This document shows positions 22,809 to 28,967 of a stretch of DNA of 31,871 bases, piece by piece; positions within the stretch are counted from its first letter, which is position 1; each line of letters begins with the position of its first letter. The translations under genes and the position numbers were made by a program. Below the pieces are notes generated by a model. That model saw only the letters and a program-made list of their open reading frames with translations. It searched no databases and was not told the origin of the DNA. Source of the DNA: DASUAO01 sp046484625 (GTDB lineage: Bacteria > Actinomycetota > Acidimicrobiia > IMCC26256 > PALSA-555); NCBI GenBank assembly GCA_046484625.1, contig JAWOIO010000077.1, forward strand, positions 1 to 31,871. The letters are read 5' to 3'.

Positions 22809-24224
22809 GTGCCCCAGCGCTTCGACCTCGTGATCGTCGGCATGGGATCCGGCGGGATGGTGGCAGCCGAGTTCGCCGTCTCCCTCGGGCTGCGCGTCGC
22901 CGTCGCCGAACGTGCCCGCGTCGGCGGCGACTGCCTCTGGACCGGGTGCGTCCCGAGCAAGGCGCTGCTCGCGGCCGGGAAGGTCGCCCAGCACGTCCGC
23001 ACCGCCGAGGAGTTCGGGATCACCGTCGGCCCCCCCGAGGTGGACCGGGCCAAGGTCTGGGACCGCATTCGTCGGGTCCAGGCCGAGATCGCGTCGACCG
23101 ACGACGACCCGGCCCGGTTCGAAGCCGAGGGGATCGAGATCGTCCGCGGCGCCGCCCGCCTCGCCGGACCGACCACCGTCGTCGTCGCGACCGACGCCGG
23201 CGATCGCGCGCTCGAGACGCGCTACGTCCTCCTCGCCACGGGCAGCCGCCCGGTGGTCCCGCCCATCGACGGGCTCGCCGAGGCCGGGTTCGTGACCAGC
23301 GAGGACCTCTTCGAGCTGACCGATCCGCCTGCGAGCTTCGTCAACATCGGCGGCGGACCGATCGCCGTCGAGATGGTGCAGGCGTTCACCCGCCTCGGGA
23401 TCCCGGCCACGCTCCTCCAGAAGGGGCCGGGGATCCTCCCCCGCGACGAGCCTGCGCTCGTCGACCTGCTCGTCGACGCATTGCGCGCCGAAGGCGTCGA
23501 GCTCTGCTTCGACGTCGAGACGACGAAGGTCACCGTCGAGGGCGGTCGCAAGGTGGTGCACGGCACCCAGGGTGGTGTGCCCCGGACCTGGACGGGCGAC
23601 GAGCTCCTCGTCGCCGTGGGTCGACGCCCGAACGTCGAGGGTCTCGCTCTCGACGACCTCGGGATCGAGACGACGCGCACGGGCATCGTGGTGGACAACC
23701 GCGGCCGTACCAACGTCGACACCGTGTACGCCTGCGGCGATGTGGCCGGACGATTCCTCTTCACCCACTCCGCGGCCTACGAAGGGGTGCGTGCGGTCCG
23801 CGACATGTTCTTCCCGGGCAAGGGCAAGGTCGTCGCCAGCGTGCCGTGGTGCACGTTCACTGATCCCGAGCTCGCGCACGCGGGCATGACGGAGGCAGAA
23901 GCGCGCGCCGAGCACGGCAACGCGATCGAGGTCTGGCGCCAGGACCTCGTCCACAACGACCGCGCCCGGGCCGACGGGGCCACCGCGGGCGCGGTGGTCG
24001 TCATCACCCACAAGAAGAAGATCGTGGGCGCCCACATCCTCGCCCCGGCGGCGGGCGAGATGATCCACGAGTTTGCTCTCGCGATCGAAGAGGGCGTCGG
24101 ACTGAGCGAGCTCTCGCAGTTCATGCACGTGTACCCGACGGTCTCCACGGCCATCGGCCAGCTGGCCGGCGAGGCCGCGTTCGCCAAGGCCGACAAGCTG
24201 CGCTGGCTCGTCAAGCGCAAGTGA
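22809..24224 (+). CDS. FAD-dependent pyridine nucleotide-disulfide oxidoreductase
   Basis: 471 residues from GTG, with AAGAGGA upstream. The FAD motif is VIVGMGSGGMVAAE (9-22), the redox disulfide GGDCLWTGCVPSK (Cys42, Cys47), then ATGSRP, the NAD(P)-binding INIGGG-type FVNIGGGPIAVEM, AVGRRPN, the second FAD motif TVYACGDVAG and the dimer motif MHVYPTVSTAIGQL. The last replaces the His-Pro-x-x-Glu pair of lipoamide dehydrogenase and resembles mercuric-reductase-like proteins. It lacks the N-terminal HMA domain and the C-terminal CC of MerA, so mercury reduction is not supported. It probably reduces a low-molecular disulfide or quinone. Its stop lies at the edge of a 15-bp duplication. Confidence 0.88.
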   Translation: MPQRFDLVIVGMGSGGMVAAEFAVSLGLRVAVAERARVGGDCLWTGCVPSKALLAAGKVAQHVRTAEEFGITVGPPEVDRAKVWDRIRRVQAEIASTDDDPARFEAEGIEIVRGAARLAGPTTVVVATDAGDRALETRYVLLATGSRPVVPPIDGLAEAGFVTSEDLFELTDPPASFVNIGGGPIAVEMVQAFTRLGIPATLLQKGPGILPRDEPALVDLLVDALRAEGVELCFDVETTKVTVEGGRKVVHGTQGGVPRTWTGDELLVAVGRRPNVEGLALDDLGIETTRTGIVVDNRGRTNVDTVYACGDVAGRFLFTHSAAYEGVRAVRDMFFPGKGKVVASVPWCTFTDPELAHAGMTEAEARAEHGNAIEVWRQDLVHNDRARADGATAGAVVVITHKKKIVGAHILAPAAGEMIHEFALAIEEGVGLSELSQFMHVYPTVSTAIGQLAGEAAFAKADKLRWLVKRK

Positions 24225-24252
24225 ACTGCCAGGCTGCGAACTGCAAGACTGC
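24223..24252 (+). repeat. 15-bp imperfect tandem duplication at the oxidoreductase stop
   Basis: GAACTGCCAGGCTGC (24223-24237) is followed directly by GAACTGCAAGACTGC (24238-24252), 13 of 15 identical. The first copy begins inside the TGA. Confidence 0.8.
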
Positions 24253-24257
24253 GCAGC

Positions 24258-24746
24258 ATGGGAATTGAGCGCCTCGACGCCGCGCGCTTCGGGTTCGACT
24301 CGCGGTGCTTCGTCTGCGACGTCGAGAACCCCCGCGGGCTCCAGGTCCCGTTCTTCCACGACACCGACGCGGACCTGGTCTTCGCGGAGTTCACACTGCC
24401 CGCCGAGTTCAGTGGTGCACCCACGCTCGTGCACGGTGGGGCGACCCTCGCGTTGATCGACGAGGGCATGAGCTGGGCGACGATCGCGATCAGTGAGCGG
24501 TTCGCGTTCACGAAGGAGACGAGCGCCCGGTTCGAGTGGCCGATCCGGCTCGGTCGGGCGTACCGACTCGAGGTCCGGGTCACGGGTGAGGACGCGTCCC
24601 GGATCGAGACCACGGCGGTCGTGCTCGACACGAAGGCGCGCGCCTGCGTCACGGCGACGGCCGTCATGGCCGTGCTCGATACCGGGCAGGCCATCGACGC
24701 GACCGGCGTCGAGGTCGCCGACGAGCACCGGAAGTACGTGCGGTGA
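24258..24746 (+). CDS. PaaI-family hotdog thioesterase
   Basis: 162 residues. RCFVCDVENPRGLQVPF (Cys17, Cys20), then TLVHGGATLALIDEGMSW with the HGG loop (59-61) and the acidic residue of the hotdog helix, and a C-terminal strand pattern place it in the 4HBT/PaaI thioesterase group that hydrolyses acyl- or aryl-CoA. The substrate is not shown by sequence. The window has every menaquinone step from chorismate except DHNA-CoA thioesterase (MenI), a hotdog enzyme, so this is a possible candidate though 8 kb from the men genes. Its TGA overlaps the GTG start of the selenoprotein gene, so the two are coupled. Confidence 0.85.
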   Translation: MGIERLDAARFGFDSRCFVCDVENPRGLQVPFFHDTDADLVFAEFTLPAEFSGAPTLVHGGATLALIDEGMSWATIAISERFAFTKETSARFEWPIRLGRAYRLEVRVTGEDASRIETTAVVLDTKARACVTATAVMAVLDTGQAIDATGVEVADEHRKYVR

Positions 24747-25291
24747 TCGACGTCGGCGACCGGGTTCCGCCGATCACGCTCGAGCAGGCGAGCGGCGAGC
24801 CCATCGAGCTCGGCGCGTTCCTCGAGCGCACGCTCCTCGTCGTGGCGATCCGCTACTACGGCTGAATCCCGTGTCGGGAGTACCTGGTCCAGGTACAGCA
24901 GGCACTTCCCCGGATCCGGGCCCTCGGCGCCCAGGTCGTCGCGGTCGGGACGGCCGCGGGCTGGCAGGCCCAGCGACTGATGGAAGGCGACGAGACCACC
25001 ACTCCCCTCGGGTTCGAGTGCCTCGTCGACCCGGCGCGCAACCTCTACCGCGCACTCGGCGTCGGACGGGTGCCCTGGCACCGATGGCTCACCCCCGAGC
25101 TGTGGCGGAACTACCTCGGCGCGTTCCGGCGCGGCGGTCGCCAGGGTGCGGTCACCGGTGACTGGCGCCAGCTCTCCGCGGTTGCGATCGTCGCCCCCGA
25201 CCGCCGGCTGACGTATCTGCACCGTTCGCGGACGGTCGGCGACTACCCGGAGATTGGCGCGGTTCTGGATCACCTCGAGGCGGCGCGCTAG
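24743..25291 (+). CDS. Selenocysteine-containing AhpC/TSA-type redoxin (UxxC)
   Basis: 182 residues if the in-frame TGA at 24863-24865 is read as selenocysteine (residue 41). The start is GTG 24743, overlapping the preceding stop as GTGA. Residues 1-40 are a redoxin N-terminus (VGDRVPPITLEQASGEPIELGAF, then LLVVAIRYYG). The next residues would be U-I-P-C-REYL, exactly where related AhpC/TSA-type proteins have a CxxC active site. The frame then runs on with typical redoxin sequence: ALPRIRALGAQVVAVG, FECLVDPARNLYRALGVGRV and AVAIVAPDRRLTYLHRS. A stem-loop meeting bacterial SECIS rules lies just after the TGA. Likely thiol peroxidase or disulfide oxidoreductase. Standard annotation would drop the first part and call a 103-residue ORF from the ATG at 24980. 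Requires selA, selB, selC and selD elsewhere. Confidence 0.85.
24871..24905 (+). promoter_or_regulatory. Bacterial SECIS-like stem-loop
   Basis: Lower stem GTGTC (24871-24875) pairs with GGCAC (24901-24905), including one U-G. A 4x4 internal loop follows. The upper stem GTACCT (24880-24885) pairs perfectly with AGGTAC (24891-24896). The apical loop is GGUCC (24886-24890); a G24886-C24890 pair could reduce it to GUC. The loop starts 20 nt after the TGA, within the usual 16-37 nt, and has the G (GGU) at its first positions that SelB recognises in E. coli fdhF. It lies wholly inside the coding frame. Confidence 0.75.
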
Positions 25292-25326
25292 GAAGTCCCC
25301 TCATCCGCGATTCGAAGGGGACATCT

Positions 25327-25698
25327 GTGCACAGCTTCTTGAAGGAGTTCAAGGACTTCATCAGCAAGGGGAACGTGCTCGACCTCGCGGTCGGGTTCAT
25401 CCTGGGTGTCGCGTTCTCCGCGGTGGTGACGAGCTTCGTCAACGACATCATCATGGCGATCATCGGCGCCATCTTCGGCAAGCCGAGCTTCAACGACCTC
25501 ACGCTCGAGATCGGTGACGGCGTCGTCTACTACGGCCGGTTCCTCACCGCGTTCGTGAACCTTCTCATCATCGGGTTCGTCCTCTTCCTCGTCGTCAAGA
25601 GCCTCAACGCGATGAAGAAGAAGGAGGACCCCGAGGCCGAGGTCACCGAGAAGGACGTCCTCATCGAGATCCGCGACGCGCTGCAGCGCCAGAGCTGA
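25327..25698 (+). CDS. mscL: Large-conductance mechanosensitive channel
   Basis: 123 residues from GTG 25327, with GAAGGGGA about 6 nt upstream. The N-terminal amphipathic helix and first membrane segment FKDFISKGNVLDLAVGFILGVAFSAVVTSFV are highly characteristic (GNVxDLAVG). IIMAIIGAIFGKPSFNDL enters the periplasmic loop and YYGRFLTAFVNLLIIGFVLFLVVKSLNAMKKK forms the second membrane segment. A charged cytoplasmic helix ends the protein (VLIEIRDALQ). It is a homopentameric emergency valve opened by membrane tension during hypo-osmotic shock. It follows the selenoprotein by 35 nt, so co-transcription is possible; no functional link is evident. Confidence 0.96.
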   Translation: MHSFLKEFKDFISKGNVLDLAVGFILGVAFSAVVTSFVNDIIMAIIGAIFGKPSFNDLTLEIGDGVVYYGRFLTAFVNLLIIGFVLFLVVKSLNAMKKKEDPEAEVTEKDVLIEIRDALQRQS

Positions 25699-25711
25699 CG
25701 CGGCTCCTCGG

Positions 25712-26551
25712 CTACCGGGGGTCGGCGAGGGCAGCGGGAAAGAACACCGCTCCCGCCGTCCCCGGTCCGGAGTGCGCCCCCACCGACGGGCCGATCGCGT
25801 ACCGCACGAGCTCGACGGTCTCGGGACGAGCCCGGAGCCGGTCGGCCAGCGACTCGGCGAGGTCCGGCGCGACCGCGTCACCGACGCCGACGTACGACGG
25901 TCTCCCGTCGGCCCAACGCGCGTAGTAGTCGACCATCTGCCCGACCGCCTCCTCGAGGTCGCGCGCGCGACCGACCACGTCCATGGTTCCGGCCTCGAGC
26001 GCGAGGACCGGCACGCCGTCGTCGTCGCTCACGTCCGACGAGAGGCGCCCGCCCCGCCGGGCGAGGTCGAGTGCGCCCACCACGAAGACGTTGCCGACGG
26101 TCGCCGCGACGGCCCTGGCCACATCGGCCGCCTCGCCGAGGTCGCCGCCCCGCTCGAGGACGAGTCCCGCAGCCCAGACCGAGCACGCGATGGGGAACGA
26201 CGCCGTACCGGTGTCGACGACCTCGACGGGGACCGTGCTCTCCCGGGCTGCGAGGTGCACCGAGCTCACCGTCGCCGACGAGTTCGACCCGATGTGGATC
26301 GCCAGGATCCCGGTCGCCCCGCTGGAGGCGGTGGCCTCGAACACCTCGAGGATCCGACCCGGCGACGGCGCGGCGGTGGACACCTCCGCGCCGGCCGAGA
26401 GGCGGGTGTAGAACTCGTCGGCGAAGAGGTCGACGCCCTCGAGACGGTCCTCCCCGTCCACCACGACCGTGAGCGGCACGACCTGCACGCCGAACCGGTC
26501 GCGCAGCGCGTCGGGCAGCTGCGCGCTCGAGTCGGTGACGAGCGCGATCAC
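25712..26551 (-). CDS. DegV family fatty-acid-binding protein (FakB-like)
   Basis: 279 residues from GTG 26551, which overlaps the plsY TGA (GTGA). DegV-fold motifs are complete: ALVTDSSAQLPD (3-14), EVSTAAPSPGRILEVFE (57-72, the S-T-x-x-P-S fatty-acid carboxylate site), AIHIGSNSSATVSSVHLA (84-101), VVDTGTASFP (111-120) and RRGGRL in the second domain. FakB proteins hold a fatty acid while FakA phosphorylates it to acyl-phosphate. PlsY, encoded immediately upstream, consumes acyl-phosphate to acylate glycerol-3-phosphate. The coupling therefore makes direct metabolic sense. No FakA (DAK2-type kinase) gene is in the window. Confidence 0.9.
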   Translation of the reverse strand: MIALVTDSSAQLPDALRDRFGVQVVPLTVVVDGEDRLEGVDLFADEFYTRLSAGAEVSTAAPSPGRILEVFEATASSGATGILAIHIGSNSSATVSSVHLAARESTVPVEVVDTGTASFPIACSVWAAGLVLERGGDLGEAADVARAVAATVGNVFVVGALDLARRGGRLSSDVSDDDGVPVLALEAGTMDVVGRARDLEEAVGQMVDYYARWADGRPSYVGVGDAVAPDLAESLADRLRARPETVELVRYAIGPSVGAHSGPGTAGAVFFPAALADPR

Positions 26552-27186
26552 CCGCGCCGCACCCGTTCCCGGGTCGCCTGCACCTGGGCGTGGACGCGGG
26601 CTTCGTAGAACTTCCCGATGATGAGGAGCGCCCCGATGGCCTGCGAGATCGGGAGCGCGACAGTGGGATCCGGACCCCAGAGGTTGGGGAGGTCGCCGAG
26701 CCACCAGGCGATCGACCCGAGGACCCACACCGTGCTGCTGATCTGCACGGCTCGCTCGGCGTTGCGGGAACCCAGCGCGCCGAGCGCGGTGACGGCGGCG
26801 TCGACGGGGAAGAACGCCGGGAACACGGCCAGGACCGAGCCGGCCGACGTCGCGACGCCCTTGCCACCCCGGAACCCGCTCCAGACCGGGAAGATGTGCC
26901 CGGCGATCGCCGCGGTGGCACCCGCGAACGCCCCCTCGGGCCCACCGATCCACCACCCGAGGAACGCGGCGCCGAAGCCCTTGGCCGCGTCGACGAGCAT
27001 GACGACCGCGCCCCACTTGGCCCCGATGACATGGGCGGTGTTGACCCCACCGGGGTTCCCGGTCCCCGACGAGCGGATGTCGACCGTGCCGTGGGTGACC
27101 AGCCGGGTGACGAGGACCGCGGTCGGGAACGTGCCGAGGAGATATCCGGCGACGGCCCCCGCGACGATCAGCAGCGCGTCCTCCAC
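26548..27186 (-). CDS. plsY: Acyl-phosphate:glycerol-3-phosphate acyltransferase
   Basis: 212 residues from GTG 27186, an integral membrane enzyme with about five hydrophobic segments. It makes 1-acyl-glycerol-3-phosphate, the first lipid intermediate of phospholipid synthesis. The three catalytic loops are visible: DIRSSGTGNPGGVNTAHVIG, then AAIAGHIFPVWSGFRGGKGVATSAGSVL, and a last loop near WWLGDLPNLWG. A short basic tail (TRERVRRG) ends it. A TAGGCT -10 lies 7 nt before the GTG on the minus strand, with no Shine-Dalgarno, so the plsY-degV mRNA is probably leaderless. Confidence 0.93.
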   Translation of the reverse strand: MEDALLIVAGAVAGYLLGTFPTAVLVTRLVTHGTVDIRSSGTGNPGGVNTAHVIGAKWGAVVMLVDAAKGFGAAFLGWWIGGPEGAFAGATAAIAGHIFPVWSGFRGGKGVATSAGSVLAVFPAFFPVDAAVTALGALGSRNAERAVQISSTVWVLGSIAWWLGDLPNLWGPDPTVALPISQAIGALLIIGKFYEARVHAQVQATRERVRRG

Positions 27187-27193
27187 CGGGCCG

Positions 27194-27199
27194 AGCCTA
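27194..27199 (-). promoter_or_regulatory. Leaderless-type -10 (TAGGCT) for plsY
   Basis: On the minus strand TAGGCT is followed by 7 nt and the GTG start. No ribosome binding site is present. Confidence 0.55.
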
Positions 27200-27236
27200 C
27201 GGGGCCCGATCGCTCAGGACATCACGCCCGAGCGGC

Positions 27237-27283
27237 TTCTCGGCACGTTCAGTGTTGCTCTGCAACATCCAGCGTGCCGAGAA
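27237..27283. repeat. 47-bp two-tier palindrome downstream of ilvC
   Basis: Outer arms TTCTCGGCACG (27237-27247) and CGTGCCGAGAA (27273-27283) are perfect 11-bp complements. Inside, after 5 nt each side, TGTTGC (27253-27258) pairs with GCAACA (27262-27267) around a 3-nt loop. It lies 28 nt past the ilvC stop on the minus strand. There is no U-tract, so a rho-independent terminator is not established; it may protect or end the ilv mRNA. Confidence 0.8.
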
Positions 27284-27310
27284 CGACGGTGGTGCTGACG
27301 CGAGTGGCGA

Positions 27311-28339
27311 TCAGCCGCCCGAGACGTCTTGTGGGCGCGCCTTGCCGGCCCCGATCCAGGGCATCATCGAGCGCAGTCGCTCCCCGACCTCTTCGATCGG
27401 GTGCTCGGCCGACTTGCGCCGCAGCGCGTTGAACACCGGTCGTCCCGCCTTGTTCTCGAGGATCCACTCCTGGGCGAACCTGCCCGACTGGATCTCGTCG
27501 AGGACGCGCCGCATCTCGGCACGGGTCTCGTCGGTGATGATGCGTGGGCCACGGGTCATGTCGCCGTACTCGGCGGTGTCGGAGATCGAGTAGCGCATGT
27601 TCGTGATGCCGCCCTCGTAGATGAGGTCGACGATCAGCTTCACCTCGTGCAGCGTCTCGAAGTAGGCCGACTCGGGCTGATAGCCGGCGTCGACCAGCGT
27701 GTCGTACCCGGCCTTGATCAGCTCGACCACGCCACCGCACAGCACCGTCTGCTCACCGAACAGCACGGTCTCGGTCTCCTCCTCGAACGTGGTGTCGAGC
27801 ACCCCGGCGCGCGTGGCGCCGACCGCGCGGGCGTACGCGAGGGCGGTCTCCTTGGCCTTGCCGGTCTCGTCGGCCGAGATCGCGACGAGCGCGGGTACGC
27901 CGCCGCCCTCCTCGAACGTACGGCGGACGAGGTGCCCGGGGCCCTTCGGGGCGATCATCCACACGTCGACGCCCTTGGGCGGCCGGATCTGCCCGAAGTG
28001 GATGTTGAAGCCGTGCGCGAACGCGAGCGAGTCCCGCTCGTCGAGGTTGGGCGCGATGTCGGTCTCGTAGACGCTCGCCTGCTCCGTGTCCGGGAGCAGC
28101 ACCATGATCACGTCGGCTTCCTTGCACGCCTCCGCGGTGGTCAGCACCCGCAGTCCGGCGCTCTCGGCCTTCGCCCAGGAACCCGAGCCCTCGCGCAGCC
28201 CGACCCGGACGTCGACACCCGACTCCTTCAGGTTCAGCGCGTGGGCATGGCCCTGGGACCCGTACCCCAGCACCGCGACCTTGCGCCCCTCGAGGTGGGC
28301 GAGGTCGGCGTCGGCGTCGTAGTAGATCGTCGCGGGCAT
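27311..28339 (-). CDS. ilvC: Ketol-acid reductoisomerase
   Basis: 342 residues, the short class I form. It isomerises and reduces acetolactate and acetohydroxybutyrate, the second step to valine, leucine and isoleucine. The Rossmann motif VAVLGYGSQGHAHALNLKESGVDVRVGLREGS (about 20-51) has Arg/Ser residues that favour NADPH. APKGPGHLVRRTFEEGGGVPALVAI, EETETVLFGEQTVLCGG (Mg-binding acidic residues) and YSISDTAEYGD complete the active site. GAGAGAAGAGAG precedes the ATG. It is separated from ilvH by 95 nt containing a large palindrome, unlike the tight ilvB-ilvH junction, so its expression may differ from theirs. Confidence 0.97.
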   Translation of the reverse strand: MPATIYYDADADLAHLEGRKVAVLGYGSQGHAHALNLKESGVDVRVGLREGSGSWAKAESAGLRVLTTAEACKEADVIMVLLPDTEQASVYETDIAPNLDERDSLAFAHGFNIHFGQIRPPKGVDVWMIAPKGPGHLVRRTFEEGGGVPALVAISADETGKAKETALAYARAVGATRAGVLDTTFEEETETVLFGEQTVLCGGVVELIKAGYDTLVDAGYQPESAYFETLHEVKLIVDLIYEGGITNMRYSISDTAEYGDMTRGPRIITDETRAEMRRVLDEIQSGRFAQEWILENKAGRPVFNALRRKSAEHPIEEVGERLRSMMPWIGAGKARPQDVSGG

Positions 28340-28370
28340 CGTCTGCTCTCTTCTCTCTGATCTCTCAACG

Positions 28371-28417
28371 TTCTTGCGTCAACTACTGCTGCCATTCAGC
28401 AAGAAGTGACGCAAGAA
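28371..28417. repeat. 47-bp two-tier palindrome between ilvH and ilvC
   Basis: Outer arms TTCTTGCGTCA (28371-28381) and TGACGCAAGAA (28407-28417) are perfect. After 5 nt each side, TGCTG (28387-28391) pairs with CAGCA (28397-28401) around a 5-nt loop. Total length and outer-arm and spacer lengths equal those of the element beyond ilvC. In RNA it would form a stable hairpin upstream of the ilvC ribosome binding site. Confidence 0.82.
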
Positions 28418-28434
28418 GGATGGATGAAGGGTAA

Positions 28435-28965
28435 TCAGCCGGCGCGGTTCTTGACGGCTCGGAGCCGTCCCGGTCGGCGGGTGAGCTTGGGCAGGGCGAT
28501 CCGACCCGTCCGCTGGAGCTCGACGATCCCGAACGGCGTGAGCAGGTCGGTCATCGCGTCGAGCTTCTCCGGACGGCCGGCCACCAAGATGGTGATCGAC
28601 TCGAACCCGACGTCCTCGATGCGGGCCTCGAAGATCGCCGCCAGCTCGGTGATCTGCGAGCGCGCCTCGGCGGTCGCCTTCACGTTCACGAGCATCAGCT
28701 CACGCTCGACCGCCTCCGACGGCGCGAGCTCCATGATCTTGATCACCGGGATCAGCTTGTTCAGCTGCTTGGTGACCTGCTCGAGCGGCGCCGAGTCGGC
28801 GTCGACGACGATGGTCATCCGGCTGTAGCGCTCGTCCTCGGTCGGTGAGACCGCGAGCGAGACGATGTTGAACCCGCGTCGGGCGAACAGCCCCGCCACG
28901 CGCGTGAGCACACCGAACCGGTTCTCCACGAGAACCGAGAGGATGTGGTGCTGGGGACTGTCCAT
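28435..28965 (-). CDS. ilvH: Acetolactate synthase regulatory (small) subunit
   Basis: 176 residues. The N-terminal ACT domain HILSVLVENRFGVLTRVAGLFARRGFNIVSLAVSPTED (about 7-45) binds valine for feedback inhibition. A linker and a C-terminal ACT-like domain (ELMLVNVKATAEARSQITELAAIFEARIEDV, then DLLTPFGIVELQRTGRIAL) follow, the full-length form of the subunit. The ATG at 28965 is 2 nt past the ilvB TAG, so both subunits are made together; GAGAGGGG lies upstream inside ilvB. The C-terminus is basic (TRRPGRLRAVKNRAG). Confidence 0.96.
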   Translation of the reverse strand: MDSPQHHILSVLVENRFGVLTRVAGLFARRGFNIVSLAVSPTEDERYSRMTIVVDADSAPLEQVTKQLNKLIPVIKIMELAPSEAVERELMLVNVKATAEARSQITELAAIFEARIEDVGFESITILVAGRPEKLDAMTDLLTPFGIVELQRTGRIALPKLTRRPGRLRAVKNRAG

Positions 28966-28967
28966 GG

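Noticed and set aside
22809..24224. Mercuric reductase
   Set aside because: It has the flavin disulfide core but no HMA domain, no C-terminal vicinal Cys pair and no merR/merT context.
24863..24865. TGA read as a nonsense mutation making the redoxin a pseudogene
   Set aside because: The frame is otherwise intact on both sides, the TGA is at the catalytic Cys position, and a SECIS-like hairpin lies at the right distance. A single sequencing error TGC to TGA cannot be fully excluded.
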